The notes beneath the pieces were generated by a model. The model searched no databases. It was not told the DNA's origin and saw only the letters and a program-made list of their open reading frames with translations. Below, piece after piece: positions 38,701-46,372 of a stretch of 64,000 nt of DNA. The stretch is from 13-2-20CM-66-19 sp963760225 (GTDB lineage: Bacteria; Pseudomonadota; Gammaproteobacteria; Steroidobacterales; Steroidobacteraceae), in NCBI GenBank assembly GCA_963760225.1, contig CAVXCD010000001.1:558001-622000 (forward strand). Reading direction: 5' to 3'. Position 1 is the stretch's first letter, and each line of letters opens with the position of its first letter. The position numbers and the translations under genes are program-made.

Positions 38701-41488
38701 GCCCGGTGGTCGGCTCATCGAACAGGAACAGCTTACCGCGGTGCGTGGTGCTCGAGGGCACCGCAGCCGCGTCCGCCAGGTGCCCGGCGAGCTTCAGGCG
38801 CTGCGCCTCGCCGCCCGAGAGCGTCGGCACCGGCTGGCCGAGCTTGACGTATTCGAGCCCGACGTCCGCGAGCGGCGTGAGCCGCTGCGCCACCTCGGGG
38901 ACGTCGGCGAAGAACGCGCGCGCCTCGGTCACCGTCAGATCGAGCACGTCGGCGATGCTGCAGCGGCGACCGTCGGCGCCCTCGCGGCGGATCTCGAGCA
39001 CCTCCTCGCGATAGCGGCGGCCCTTGCAGTCGGGGCAGCGCAGGTACACGTCCGAGAGAAACTGCATCTCCACGTGCTCGAAGCCGTTGCCGCTGCAGCT
39101 CGGGCAGCGGCCGTTACCCGAGTTGAAGCTGAAGGTCCCGGCGGTGTACTTGCGTTCCTGCGCGGCGGGCTCGGCGGCGAACAGCGCGCGGATGGCATCG
39201 AAGGCGCCGACGTAGCTGGCGGGGTTCGAGCGCGTCGTGCGGCCGATCGGGCTCTGATCGACCATCACCACGTCGTCGATCAGCTCGGCGCCGGAGAGTC
39301 CCTGGAAGCGGCCCGGTGCCTCGGTCGGCTTGCCGCGGTACTTGAGCAGCGCCGGATACAGCACGTCCTCGACCAGTGTCGACTTGCCCGAGCCCGACAC
39401 TCCGGTCACGCACACCAGGCGCTTGAGCGGTATGCGTACGTCGATGTTCCTGAGGTTGTGCTCGGCGGCGCCCTTGAGCTCGAGCCAGCGATTGGAGCGC
39501 GCCTCGGCGACGACCTCGCCCGGCGCCTCGGCGACCCCGGCGCGGGCGCCATCATCGGCGGGCACGACGCTGCGGCGGCCGTCGAGGTACTGCCCGGTGA
39601 GCGAGGTGCTGGCACGCAGCTCAGCCGGGGTGCCGAAGAAGACGATCTCGCCGCCGCGCTCGCCTGCGCCGGGACCCAGATCGAGGATGCGGTCGGCTTC
39701 CAGCATGATCTGCGGGTCGTGCTCGACCACCAGCAGCGAGTTGCCGGCATCGCGCAGGCGCTTCATCACGCCGATGACGCGCTGCATGTCGCGTGGGTGC
39801 AGCCCGATCGACGGCTCGTCCAGCACGAACAGCGTGTTGACGAGCGAGGTGCCGAGCGCGGTGGTGAGGTTGATCCGCTGCACCTCACCGCCCGAGAGGG
39901 TGCGCGACTGGCGGTCGAGCGTGAGATAGCCGAGGCCCACCTCGACCAGGTAGCGAAAGCGCGCACGCACTTCGGCGAGCAGCAGCTCGGTGGCCTCGTC
40001 GAGTGGCGGCGGCAGCGCGAGCTTCTGGAAGAACTCGTAGCTGCGCTCGACGGGCAGCAGCATCAGGTCGTGGATCGACAGCCCGGGCAGCGCAGCCAGC
40101 GTCGCGGCGCTCCACTCGACACCGCGCGGCAGGAAGCGCGGCGCGTCGCCGAGAGTTGCGGAGGCGAGCTCCCGGCTGCCGACCCGCCACAGCAGCCCCG
40201 GCGTCTTCAGGCGCGCGCCGTCGCAGGCGGCACAGGGCGTGTAGGCGCGGTAGCGCGACAGCAGCACGCGCACGTGCATCTTGTAGGCGCGCGTCTCGAG
40301 CCAGGCGAAGAAGCGCTTCACCCCGTACCAGACCTTGCGCGACCAGGCGCCCTCGCCCTCGATGACCCAGCGGCGCGCCTCGGCGCTCAGCTCGCGCCAC
40401 GGCGTCTCGAGCGGGATGCCGCGCAGCTTCGCGAATTTCTCCAGGTCCTGCTGACACTCGTTGTAGGACTTCGTCTGCCACGGCTTGATGGCGCCGCCGC
40501 GCAGCGAGCGCGTTTCGTCGGGGATCACCAGCCCGTAGTCGATACCGATGGTGCGGCCGAAGCCGCGGCAGGTGTCGCAGGCGCCGAGCGGTGAGTTAAA
40601 GGAGAACGCGCTCGGGGTGGGCTCCTGGTACTTGAGGTCGCACTCGGCGCAGTGCAGGCCGCTCGAATAGCGCCACGTGGCCAGCGGCTGCGGCGGATCG
40701 CTGCCGTCGAGCACCTGCGCGTCGAGGCGGCCGCGGCCGACGCGCAGCGCTGCTTCCAGCGACTCGAGCACCCGGCCGCGCTCGGCCCCGCCAAGACGCA
40801 GCCGGTCCTGCACCACCTGCAGTGTGACGGCGGGTGGGGCGGCGCTCTTGCGGCCGCGCTTGCGCGCCGCGGTGGCGGCCGGCGCCGCCGACGCGCTTCC
40901 TGGCGCGGGCACCGTGCCGGCGGGGGGCTCGAAGAAGCGCGTGTAGCCTTGCCGTTCCAGCAGCTCGCGGACCTCGGCGACGCCGAAGTTGGGCGGCACC
41001 GGCACCGGAAAGGTGAGCACGAGCCGCGGATCGCCCGCCGCCGCGGCGCGCGCGGCGAGGTCCTGGTAGATGCTCTCGGCGGTGTCGCGCCGCACCGGCT
41101 GTCCGCAGCGCTGGCAGTACAGCGTCGCGGCGCGCGCGAACAGCAGCTTCAGGTGGTCGTTGAGCTCCGTCATCGTGCCCACGGTCGAGCGCGAGGTGCG
41201 TACCGGGTTGGTCTGGTCGATGGCGATGGCCGGGGGGATGCCGCTGATCGATTCGACCTGCGGCTTGTCCATGCGGTCGAGAAACTGCCGCGCGTACGGC
41301 GAGAAGGTCTCGACGTAGCGGCGCTGCCCTTCCGCGTAGAGCGTGTCGAACACCAGCGATGACTTGCCCGACCCGGACACCCCCGTCACCACGATCAGCT
41401 CGTTGAGCGGCAGGTCGAGATCGAGATTCTTCAGGTTGTTCTGGCGCGCGCCACGCACGCAGATGGCGTCGCGGGAGGCGTCGGTCAT
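35765..41488 (-). CDS. uvrA: Double-length UvrA-like excinuclease subunit (four ABC ATPase cassettes)
   Basis: A 1907-residue protein, twice the usual length of about 940. Walker A motifs (GVSGSGKS) occur near residues 36, 697, 1066 and 1578, and ABC signature motifs (LSGGE) near 531, 890, 1425 and 1778. It is therefore two complete UvrA proteins joined head to tail around residue 1035, through an Ala/Pro-rich linker. Zinc-finger CxxC pairs are kept in both halves (CPSCSGNGFEHVEM near 845, CEACDGQGIRTIEM near 1715). UvrA recognises DNA damage as a dimer and loads UvrB; here both protomers would be covalently linked. The second half has a variant RTSRGGRKSTVAT in place of RNPRSTVGT, suggesting divergence. 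No uvrB or uvrC is adjacent and no LexA box is seen upstream. Confidence 0.9.
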   Translation of the reverse strand: MTDASRDAICVRGARQNNLKNLDLDLPLNELIVVTGVSGSGKSSLVFDTLYAEGQRRYVETFSPYARQFLDRMDKPQVESISGIPPAIAIDQTNPVRTSRSTVGTMTELNDHLKLLFARAATLYCQRCGQPVRRDTAESIYQDLAARAAAAGDPRLVLTFPVPVPPNFGVAEVRELLERQGYTRFFEPPAGTVPAPGSASAAPAATAARKRGRKSAAPPAVTLQVVQDRLRLGGAERGRVLESLEAALRVGRGRLDAQVLDGSDPPQPLATWRYSSGLHCAECDLKYQEPTPSAFSFNSPLGACDTCRGFGRTIGIDYGLVIPDETRSLRGGAIKPWQTKSYNECQQDLEKFAKLRGIPLETPWRELSAEARRWVIEGEGAWSRKVWYGVKRFFAWLETRAYKMHVRVLLSRYRAYTPCAACDGARLKTPGLLWRVGSRELASATLGDAPRFLPRGVEWSAATLAALPGLSIHDLMLLPVERSYEFFQKLALPPPLDEATELLLAEVRARFRYLVEVGLGYLTLDRQSRTLSGGEVQRINLTTALGTSLVNTLFVLDEPSIGLHPRDMQRVIGVMKRLRDAGNSLLVVEHDPQIMLEADRILDLGPGAGERGGEIVFFGTPAELRASTSLTGQYLDGRRSVVPADDGARAGVAEAPGEVVAEARSNRWLELKGAAEHNLRNIDVRIPLKRLVCVTGVSGSGKSTLVEDVLYPALLKYRGKPTEAPGRFQGLSGAELIDDVVMVDQSPIGRTTRSNPASYVGAFDAIRALFAAEPAAQERKYTAGTFSFNSGNGRCPSCSGNGFEHVEMQFLSDVYLRCPDCKGRRYREEVLEIRREGADGRRCSIADVLDLTVTEARAFFADVPEVAQRLTPLADVGLEYVKLGQPVPTLSGGEAQRLKLAGHLADAAAVPSSTTHRGKLFLFDEPTTGLHFEDVAKLLRAFRKLLVAGHSLLVIEHNLDVIRAADWIIDLGPEGGERGGEIVCAGSPAQVRAHPGSFTGQALAAYAAALSAAPAPPAAVAEPPPHYAALNGREVNAVVIHKAREHNLKNIDVRIPRDRFTVITGVSGSGKSTLAFDILFNEGQRRYLESLNAYARQFVQPATRPDVDAIYGIPPTVAIEQRTSRGGRKSTVATLTEIYHFLRLLYVKLGTQYCPDCDVAIEPQSAASVAARLLRVYRGHKLTLLAPLVVARKGYYTDLAKWAAKKGFRTLRVDGELLPTAPWPRLSRFREHTIELPVAEVDVAVKSEEALRQALARALDFGKGLVHVLPARATRVTVFSTRRACPSCGRSFAELDPRLFSFNSRHGWCESCYGTGVEMAGFDAEQSGEELWWNEWYAHTPVACPACHGQRLNAVALNVRFRERSIAALAAAAVSSSAQFFARLRLASRERQIARDLIAEVRARLKFLERVGLGYLELDRAAPTLSGGEAQRIRLAAQLGSNLQGVCYVLDEPTIGLHPRDNAILLDALTELAAHRNTLVVVEHDEDTIRRADHVLDLGPEAGARGGELVGAGTVAELTANPRSTTGRFLREPLLHPAQPHRPVNAATPRLTLERVTLHNIRGSDVHIPLGRLVVITGVSGSGKSTVARDVLYANLRRLITPGNGNGRARRRPAGKLLGCAALRGLEHLDRVLEVDQTPIGKTPRSCPATYIGFWDEIRRIYAGTSEARMRGYAASRFSFNTAGGRCEACDGQGIRTIEMSFLPDVKVLCDVCGGRRFNAETLAVLWRERNIGDVLAMNVDEAVEFFAAHVRVHHALKLLQDVGLGYLTLGQPSPTLSGGEAQRIKLVTELSKVREDARLLRHKPRRTLYVLDEPTVGLHMADVEKLLHVLHRLVDAGNSAVLVEHNLDIMAEADWIIDLGPEAGPAGGRIVAQGAPRDIVRRRRHSHTGRVLEGFLRERTRAERPN

Positions 41489-41797
41489 TCCGTCACCGTC
41501 GGCGGTCTCAAAGGAGGAGGGCGCTTGGGAGGCTCAGCGCGGGCTTGCGGGATTGTAAAGGATCCAGCGGTGCAGTGCGTCAAGCACCGGACATGGGGGC
41601 GCCCCGCGGCGACTGCAATCCTTAAGTTGTTGCCTGCGGTTAGGCCCGGTTCTGCAATCCAGTACTCCCTGCCCCGGTCTCCTGTATAACGAGCCGCCTG
41701 CGCGGATCGTTTGTCGTGCTCGCGCGACACGCTGCGGTCGCGCCGCCCGGCGTTACAATCGGCGGCGCTCAACGTCCTGACTGAAGGAGAACGACGA
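41489..41797. other. Intergenic region between uvrA and the bufferin operon
   Basis: This 309-bp gap holds the divergent starts of uvrA and bufA2. On the minus strand TACAAT (41557-41552) with TTGACG (41583-41578) is a weak uvrA promoter candidate, with a long 20-bp spacer. On the plus strand TACAAT at 41754-41759 lacks a convincing -35. I found no LexA box, no CsoR/CueR-type dyad and no ORF that looks coding here. Confidence 0.4.
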
Positions 41798-42049
41798 ATG
41801 AATTCTAGAATACTGTCCGGTGTTGCTCTGGCCGCGGCCGCTGCGGTCATGTTCTCGGCGGCGGGGGCCACCACCGCTCGCGCCGATGAAGGCAAAGTGA
41901 AGTGCGAAGGCGTGAACTCGTGCAAGGGACACTCCGCCTGCAAGAGCGCCAACAACGCCTGCAAGGGTCAGAACTCCTGTAAGGGCAAGGGCTTTATGGA
42001 GATGACCCAGGCGCAGTGCGATGCCGCGAAGGCGAAGATGGCCAAGTAA
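41798..42049 (+). CDS. bufA2: BufA2-type bufferin precursor (copper-binding RiPP)
   Basis: An 83-residue precursor. A Sec-like signal (ILSGVALAAAAAVMFSAAGA) is followed by a Lys-rich mature peptide with six cysteines in repeated contexts: VKCEGVNSCKG, SACKS, NACKG, NSCKGKG and a last AQC. This is the BufA2 pattern as I recall it. In bufferins, a DUF692 enzyme converts selected Cys to thiooxazoles, and the exported peptide sequesters copper. The ATG at 41798 has a strong AAGGAGA site 7-9 bp upstream. A hairpin follows, then bufB and bufC. Confidence 0.87.
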   Translation: MNSRILSGVALAAAAAVMFSAAGATTARADEGKVKCEGVNSCKGHSACKSANNACKGQNSCKGKGFMEMTQAQCDAAKAKMAK

Positions 42050-42055
42050 TGGCTC

Positions 42056-42096
42056 GCGGGCCGGGTGCCGCATCACGGTACCCGGCCCGCCTTTAT
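42056..42096 (+). terminator. Hairpin between bufA2 and bufB, likely partial terminator
   Basis: GCGGGCCGGGTGCC (42056-42069) pairs with GGTACCCGGCCCGC (42077-42090) in a 14-bp stem with one G-U pair and loop GCATCAC, followed by CTTTAT. It begins 6 bases after the bufA2 stop and ends 3 bases before the bufB ATG. In RiPP operons such structures let the precursor be made in excess over its enzymes. Confidence 0.8.
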
Positions 42097-42098
42097 CC

Positions 42099-42944
42099 AT
42101 GCTGACTTATCCCCCGCTCGGCTTCGGCCTGGGGCTGCGGGTCGATCACTACGAGGCGATTCTCGCCGGGCACCCGCCGGTCGACTGGTTCGAGGTGCTC
42201 ACCGAGAACTACCTGGTGCCGGGCGGCAAGCCGCTGCACTACCTGATGCGCATCCGCGAGCGCTTCCCGGTGGCGATGCACGGCGTGTCGCTGTCGATCG
42301 GCAGCACCGCGCCGCTGGACTGCGAGTACCTGCGCCAGCTGAAGGCGCTGGCCGAGCGCGTGCAGCCGGCCTGGATCTCCGATCACCTGTGCTGGACCGG
42401 GGTGGCCGGCCGCAACACCCATGACCTGCTGCCGCTGCCCTACACCGAGGAGGCGCTCGACAATGTCGTGGAGCGCGTGCGCACCGTGCAGGACTTCCTC
42501 GGGCGGCGCATCCTGCTGGAGAACGTCTCCAGCTACGTGGCGTTCCGGGACTCGCGCATGAGCGAGTGGCAGTTCCTGGGCGAGATCGCGCAACGCGCCG
42601 ACTGCCTGATCCTGCTCGATGTCAACAACATCTACGTGAGCGCGGTGAACCACGAGTACGACCCGCTCGAGTACCTGCAGGCGGTGCCGGCAGCGCGCGT
42701 GCAGCAGATCCACCTCGCCGGGCACGAGAATAACGGCGACTACCTGGTGGACACCCACGACGCCGAAGTGCCCGACCCGGTATGGCAGCTGTATACGGCC
42801 GCGCTGCGCCGCTGCGGACCGGTGTCCACCATGATCGAGCGCGACGACCATATCCCGCCGCTCGCCGAGCTCGTTGCCGAGCTCGATGTGGCCCGCGCGC
42901 TCGCCGCGCGCACGCTCAGCGCCGCGGGCGCCGCCGCCGCATGA
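42099..42944 (+). CDS. bufB: DUF692 multinuclear iron oxidase (bufferin maturase)
   Basis: A 281-residue TIM-barrel DUF692/MNIO enzyme that modifies cysteines of the bufferin precursor. The family motifs are intact: LGFGLGLRVDHYEAIL at the start, AMHGVSLSIGS near residue 62, SDHLCWTG near 95, LLENVSSYV near 140, LLDVNNIYVSAVNH near 180, and IHLAGH...DTHDAEVPDPVW near 205-230. These supply the His/Asp/Glu iron ligands. The ATG at 42099 lies just after the hairpin. The gene overlaps bufC by 4 bp (ATGA). Confidence 0.92.
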   Translation: MLTYPPLGFGLGLRVDHYEAILAGHPPVDWFEVLTENYLVPGGKPLHYLMRIRERFPVAMHGVSLSIGSTAPLDCEYLRQLKALAERVQPAWISDHLCWTGVAGRNTHDLLPLPYTEEALDNVVERVRTVQDFLGRRILLENVSSYVAFRDSRMSEWQFLGEIAQRADCLILLDVNNIYVSAVNHEYDPLEYLQAVPAARVQQIHLAGHENNGDYLVDTHDAEVPDPVWQLYTAALRRCGPVSTMIERDDHIPPLAELVAELDVARALAARTLSAAGAAAA

Positions 42945-43714
42945 GCGCGCTGGCGCGCGTGCAGGGAGATTTCCAGGACTACCTGCTGCGCGGGGAGCGC
43001 GCCATCGAGACGCACGTGGTCGGCACCGCGCGCGTGCCGGTGGCGACGCGCTTAGGGGTCTACGGCAACGCCTACCGCAGCCGCCTTGCCGAGGCGCTCG
43101 CCAGCAACTTCCCGGCGCTGGCGGGCCTGCTGGCGGACGATTTCGACATGCTCGCCGCCGGCTACGTGCAATCACACGACTCGCGGTACTCCTCCATCCG
43201 CTACTACGGCAGCGACCTGCCGCAGTTTCTCGCCTCGCACGCCGACTATGCCGCCGTACCGGTGCTCGCGGAGCTGGCGCGCTGGGAGTGGGCGATGGCC
43301 GAGACCTTCGATGCGGCCGATGCCGCGCCGCTTGGCCACGCAGCGCTCGCACGGTTCTCTCCCGGGCAGTGGGCGCAGCTGCGCTTTCGCTTCCACCCGA
43401 GCGTGCGGCGGCTCGACCTGTCGTGGAACGTGCCGCAGCTGTGGCAGGCGCTGAGCGCCGCGAGCGAGCGGCCCGCGGCAGACCTGAGTGCCGCGCCGGT
43501 CGCCTGGCTGCTGTGGCGCGAGCAGCTCGCGACCTACTTCCGCTCGCTGCCGTCGGGCGAGGCCGCGGTGCTCGACGGTGCGCTGCGCGGCTGGCCGTTC
43601 GGCGAGCTGTGCGAGTCGCTGTGCGCCGAGCTCGGCGCAAGTGCGGCGCCGGCGCGCGCCGCCGAACTGCTCTCCAGCTGGGTCGCGGCCGGACTGATCG
43701 TCGGCGTTGACTGA
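42941..43714 (+). CDS. bufC: DUF2063 partner protein (BufC/HvfC-like)
   Basis: A 257-residue protein whose first 90 residues match the DUF2063 domain found beside DUF692 enzymes (LARVQGDFQDYLLRG, RLGVYGNAYRSRLAEALASNFPAL). In related systems this partner recruits the precursor peptide to the iron enzyme. The C-terminal part (LWREQLATYFRSLPSGEAAVLDGALRG) is the winged-helix-like extension commonly seen. The start ATG at 42941 overlaps the bufB stop, indicating coupled translation. No bufD/DoxX-type membrane gene follows. Confidence 0.88.
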   Translation: MSALARVQGDFQDYLLRGERAIETHVVGTARVPVATRLGVYGNAYRSRLAEALASNFPALAGLLADDFDMLAAGYVQSHDSRYSSIRYYGSDLPQFLASHADYAAVPVLAELARWEWAMAETFDAADAAPLGHAALARFSPGQWAQLRFRFHPSVRRLDLSWNVPQLWQALSAASERPAADLSAAPVAWLLWREQLATYFRSLPSGEAAVLDGALRGWPFGELCESLCAELGASAAPARAAELLSSWVAAGLIVGVD

Positions 43715-43785
43715 CGCACCGGCGCCACGGCGGTGTGTGCCCACTGGCGTACAATCGCGCGCGTCTTCCCCGGGTGAGGTGGCTC

Positions 43786-45159
43786 ATGTCGCTGCCGGTG
43801 CACGGCAACGTACTGCAGATGATCGGCAACACGCCGCTCATGGCGGTGCGCCGCCTGGACACCGGGCCGTGCGAGCTGTTCCTCAAGCTCGAGAACCAGA
43901 ATCCCGGCGGCTCGATCAAGGATCGCGTCGGCTTGTACCTGATCCAGGCGGCCGAGCGCAGCGGCCGGCTCAAGCCCGGCGGTACGCTGATCGAGGCGAC
44001 GGCCGGTAACACCGGTCTGGGTCTGGCGCTGGTGGCGGCGCAGAAGGGCTATCGGCTGCTGCTCGTCATTCCCGACAAGATGAGCCAGGAGAAGATCTTC
44101 CACCTGCGGGCCATGGGCGCCGAGGTGATGCTGACGCGCTCGGACGTCAGCAAGGGACACCCCGAGTACTACCGCGACCTCGCCGAGCGACTGGCGGGCG
44201 AGATGCCGGACTCGTATTTCGTCAACCAGTTCGGCAACCCGGCCAATGCCCAGGCACACGAGCAAACCACCGCGCCCGAGATCTGGGAGCAGATGGGGCA
44301 CGAGCTGCACACCGTGGTGTGCGGCGCCGGCACCGGCGGCACGCTGGCCGGAATCACCCACTGCTTCGCGCGCACCGCCCCGCACGTGGACATGGTGCTG
44401 GCCGACCCGGTGGGCTCCGGGCTGGCGCACTTCGCCACCACCGGACGGCTGCCGGAGAAGATGACGCCATGGCTGGTCGAAGGCATCGGCGGGGATTCCG
44501 TGCCGCCGGTTGCGGATTTCTCGCGCGTCAGCGCCACCTACAGCATCGCGGACGCGGAGGCTTTCCGTACCTGCCGCGAGCTGCTGGCCCGCGAAGGCAT
44601 CATCGCCGGCACCTCCACCGGGACGCTGCTGGCGGCGGCGCTGCGCTACTGCCGCGAGCAGCGCACGCCTAAGCGCGTGGTGAGCTTCGTCTGTGACAGC
44701 GGCAACAAGTACCTCTCGAAGGTCTACAACGACTACTGGATGCTCGACCAGGGATTCCTCGAACGCGAGCACCGCGGCGATCTGCGCGACCTCATCGCCC
44801 GGCCGCACGCCGAGCACGCGGCGGTGACGGTGAACTCCACCGAGAGCGTGATGGCTGCCTACCGGCGCATGAAGCTCTACGACGTCTCGCAGCTGCCGGT
44901 GATGCAGGACGGGCGCATCGTCGGCATCGTCGACGAAGAGGACATCCTGGTCGAGGTGGTCGGCAACCCCGAGCACTTCAACCAGCCGGTGACGCGCGCC
45001 ATGGCGAGCCACCTGGTGACCGTGCCGGTCGACGCGCCGGTCGCGCAGCTGATGGAGATCTTCAAGCGCGGGATGGTGGCGATCGTCATGCACGGCAGCG
45101 AGTTCCAGGGACTCATTACGCGCATCGATCTGCTCAACTGGCTCAGGCGGCGGTTGTAA
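43786..45159 (+). CDS. Cystathionine beta-synthase with C-terminal CBS domain pair
   Basis: A 457-residue PLP enzyme that joins homocysteine and serine to cystathionine. The PLP Lys is in GGSIKDRVG (about residue 45), the asparagine loop is EATAGNTGLGLA, and the phosphate cup is GAGTGGTLAGI. After about residue 335 there is a Bateman module of two CBS repeats (VTVNSTESVMAAYRRMKLYD; VTVPVDAPVAQLMEIFKRG), as in eukaryotic and some bacterial CBS. There is no heme domain at the N-terminus. The adjacent cystathionine gamma-lyase-like gene makes cystathionine beta-synthase more likely than cysteine synthase. The ATG at 43786 has a GTGAGGTG site upstream. Confidence 0.88.
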   Translation: MSLPVHGNVLQMIGNTPLMAVRRLDTGPCELFLKLENQNPGGSIKDRVGLYLIQAAERSGRLKPGGTLIEATAGNTGLGLALVAAQKGYRLLLVIPDKMSQEKIFHLRAMGAEVMLTRSDVSKGHPEYYRDLAERLAGEMPDSYFVNQFGNPANAQAHEQTTAPEIWEQMGHELHTVVCGAGTGGTLAGITHCFARTAPHVDMVLADPVGSGLAHFATTGRLPEKMTPWLVEGIGGDSVPPVADFSRVSATYSIADAEAFRTCRELLAREGIIAGTSTGTLLAAALRYCREQRTPKRVVSFVCDSGNKYLSKVYNDYWMLDQGFLEREHRGDLRDLIARPHAEHAAVTVNSTESVMAAYRRMKLYDVSQLPVMQDGRIVGIVDEEDILVEVVGNPEHFNQPVTRAMASHLVTVPVDAPVAQLMEIFKRGMVAIVMHGSEFQGLITRIDLLNWLRRRL

Positions 45160-45189
45160 TCGCTTACTCCCGCGGCGAAAGTTCTCCCT

Positions 45190-46362
45190 ATGAGTAAAGA
45201 AGAATCCGCACAGCGCTTTGCTACGCGTGTGATCCACGGCGGGCAGCACCCCGACCCGCTCACCGGTGCGGTGATGCCGCCGATCTACGCCACCACCACC
45301 TACGTGCAGTCGAGTCCCGGCGTGCACCGGGGCTACGACTACTCGCGCACGCGCAATCCGACGCGCGACGCGCTGCAGGCGGCGCTCGCCGACCTCGAGG
45401 GCGGTGCAGCGGCGTTCGCTTTCGCCTCCGGCATGGCCGCGACGGCGACGCTGCTCGAGCTGCTCGATGCCGGCTCGCACATCATCGCCATGCATGACCT
45501 GTACGGCGGCAGCTACCGATTGCTCGAGAACGTGCGCAAGCGCTCCGCCGGACACAGCGTGTCGTTCGTCGACCTGTCGAAGAGCACAGCGCTCGCGGCG
45601 GCGATCCGCCCGGACACGCGCCTGTTATGGGTGGAGACCCCGACCAACCCGCTGCTGAAGCTGGTGGACCTGGAGGCGGCGGCGCGCGTGGCGCACCAGC
45701 ACGGCCTGCTCGCCTGCTGTGATAACACCTTCGCCACGCCCTTCATCCAGCGGCCGCTCGAGCACGGCTTCGACGTGGTGGTGCATTCCACCACCAAGTA
45801 CCTGAACGGGCACTCGGACGCCCTGGGCGGTGCGGCCATCGTGCGCGCCGGCTCCGATGTCGCCGCGCGCCTCGCGTACCTGCAGAACGCCGTGGGCGCC
45901 GTGCCGGGCCCGTTCGATGCGTTCCTCACGCTGCGCGGCATCAAGACACTGGCGCTGCGCATGGAGCGCCACTGCGCCAACGCGCTCGCGGTCGCGCAGT
46001 TCCTCGAGAAGCATCCGCAGGTGGAGCGCGTGTTCTATCCGGGACTGCCCAGCCACCCGCAGCATCAGCTCGCGCGGCGGCAGATGCAGGGCGGCTACGG
46101 CGGCATCGTCACCGCGGTGCTGCGCGGCGGGCTCGAGCCTGCGCGCCGCGCGCTCGAGCGCTGCCGGCTGTTCGCGCTTGCCGAGAGCCTCGGCGGTGTC
46201 GAGAGCCTCATCGAGCATCCGGCACTCATGACGCACGCGTCGCTGCCGGCCGCGATGCGCGAGTCGCTCGGCATCAGCGACGGGCTGATACGTATTTCGG
46301 TCGGCGTCGAAGACGTCGAAGACCTGATCGCGGACCTGCGCCAGGCGCTCGGCACGATGTAA
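45190..46362 (+). CDS. Cystathionine gamma-lyase/gamma-synthase family PLP enzyme
   Basis: A 390-residue Cys/Met metabolism PLP enzyme. Motifs include GYDYSRTRNPTRDALQ, ASGMAATATLLELL, the SVETPTNP-like WVETPTNPLLKLVD, the PLP Lys in STTKYLNGHSD near residue 205, and the late SLGGVESLIEHPALMTH. It lies 30 bp after cystathionine beta-synthase, which suggests reverse transsulfuration, making cysteine from homocysteine. Gamma-synthase activity cannot be excluded from sequence alone. Start at ATG 45190 after a weak site. Confidence 0.9.
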   Translation: MSKEESAQRFATRVIHGGQHPDPLTGAVMPPIYATTTYVQSSPGVHRGYDYSRTRNPTRDALQAALADLEGGAAAFAFASGMAATATLLELLDAGSHIIAMHDLYGGSYRLLENVRKRSAGHSVSFVDLSKSTALAAAIRPDTRLLWVETPTNPLLKLVDLEAAARVAHQHGLLACCDNTFATPFIQRPLEHGFDVVVHSTTKYLNGHSDALGGAAIVRAGSDVAARLAYLQNAVGAVPGPFDAFLTLRGIKTLALRMERHCANALAVAQFLEKHPQVERVFYPGLPSHPQHQLARRQMQGGYGGIVTAVLRGGLEPARRALERCRLFALAESLGGVESLIEHPALMTHASLPAAMRESLGISDGLIRISVGVEDVEDLIADLRQALGTM

Positions 46363-46372
46363 CAGCCGGCCG

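Noticed and set aside
35825..40594. Long plus-strand open frames (891 and 695 codons) opposite uvrA
   Set aside because: They mirror the coding frame of the UvrA gene, whose motifs are unambiguous, and show composition typical of antisense frames in G+C-rich DNA.
41489..41797. LexA or copper-type operator for uvrA or the bufferin operon
   Set aside because: I searched by eye for CTGT-N8-ACAG and for CsoR/CueR-like dyads in this gap and found none convincing.
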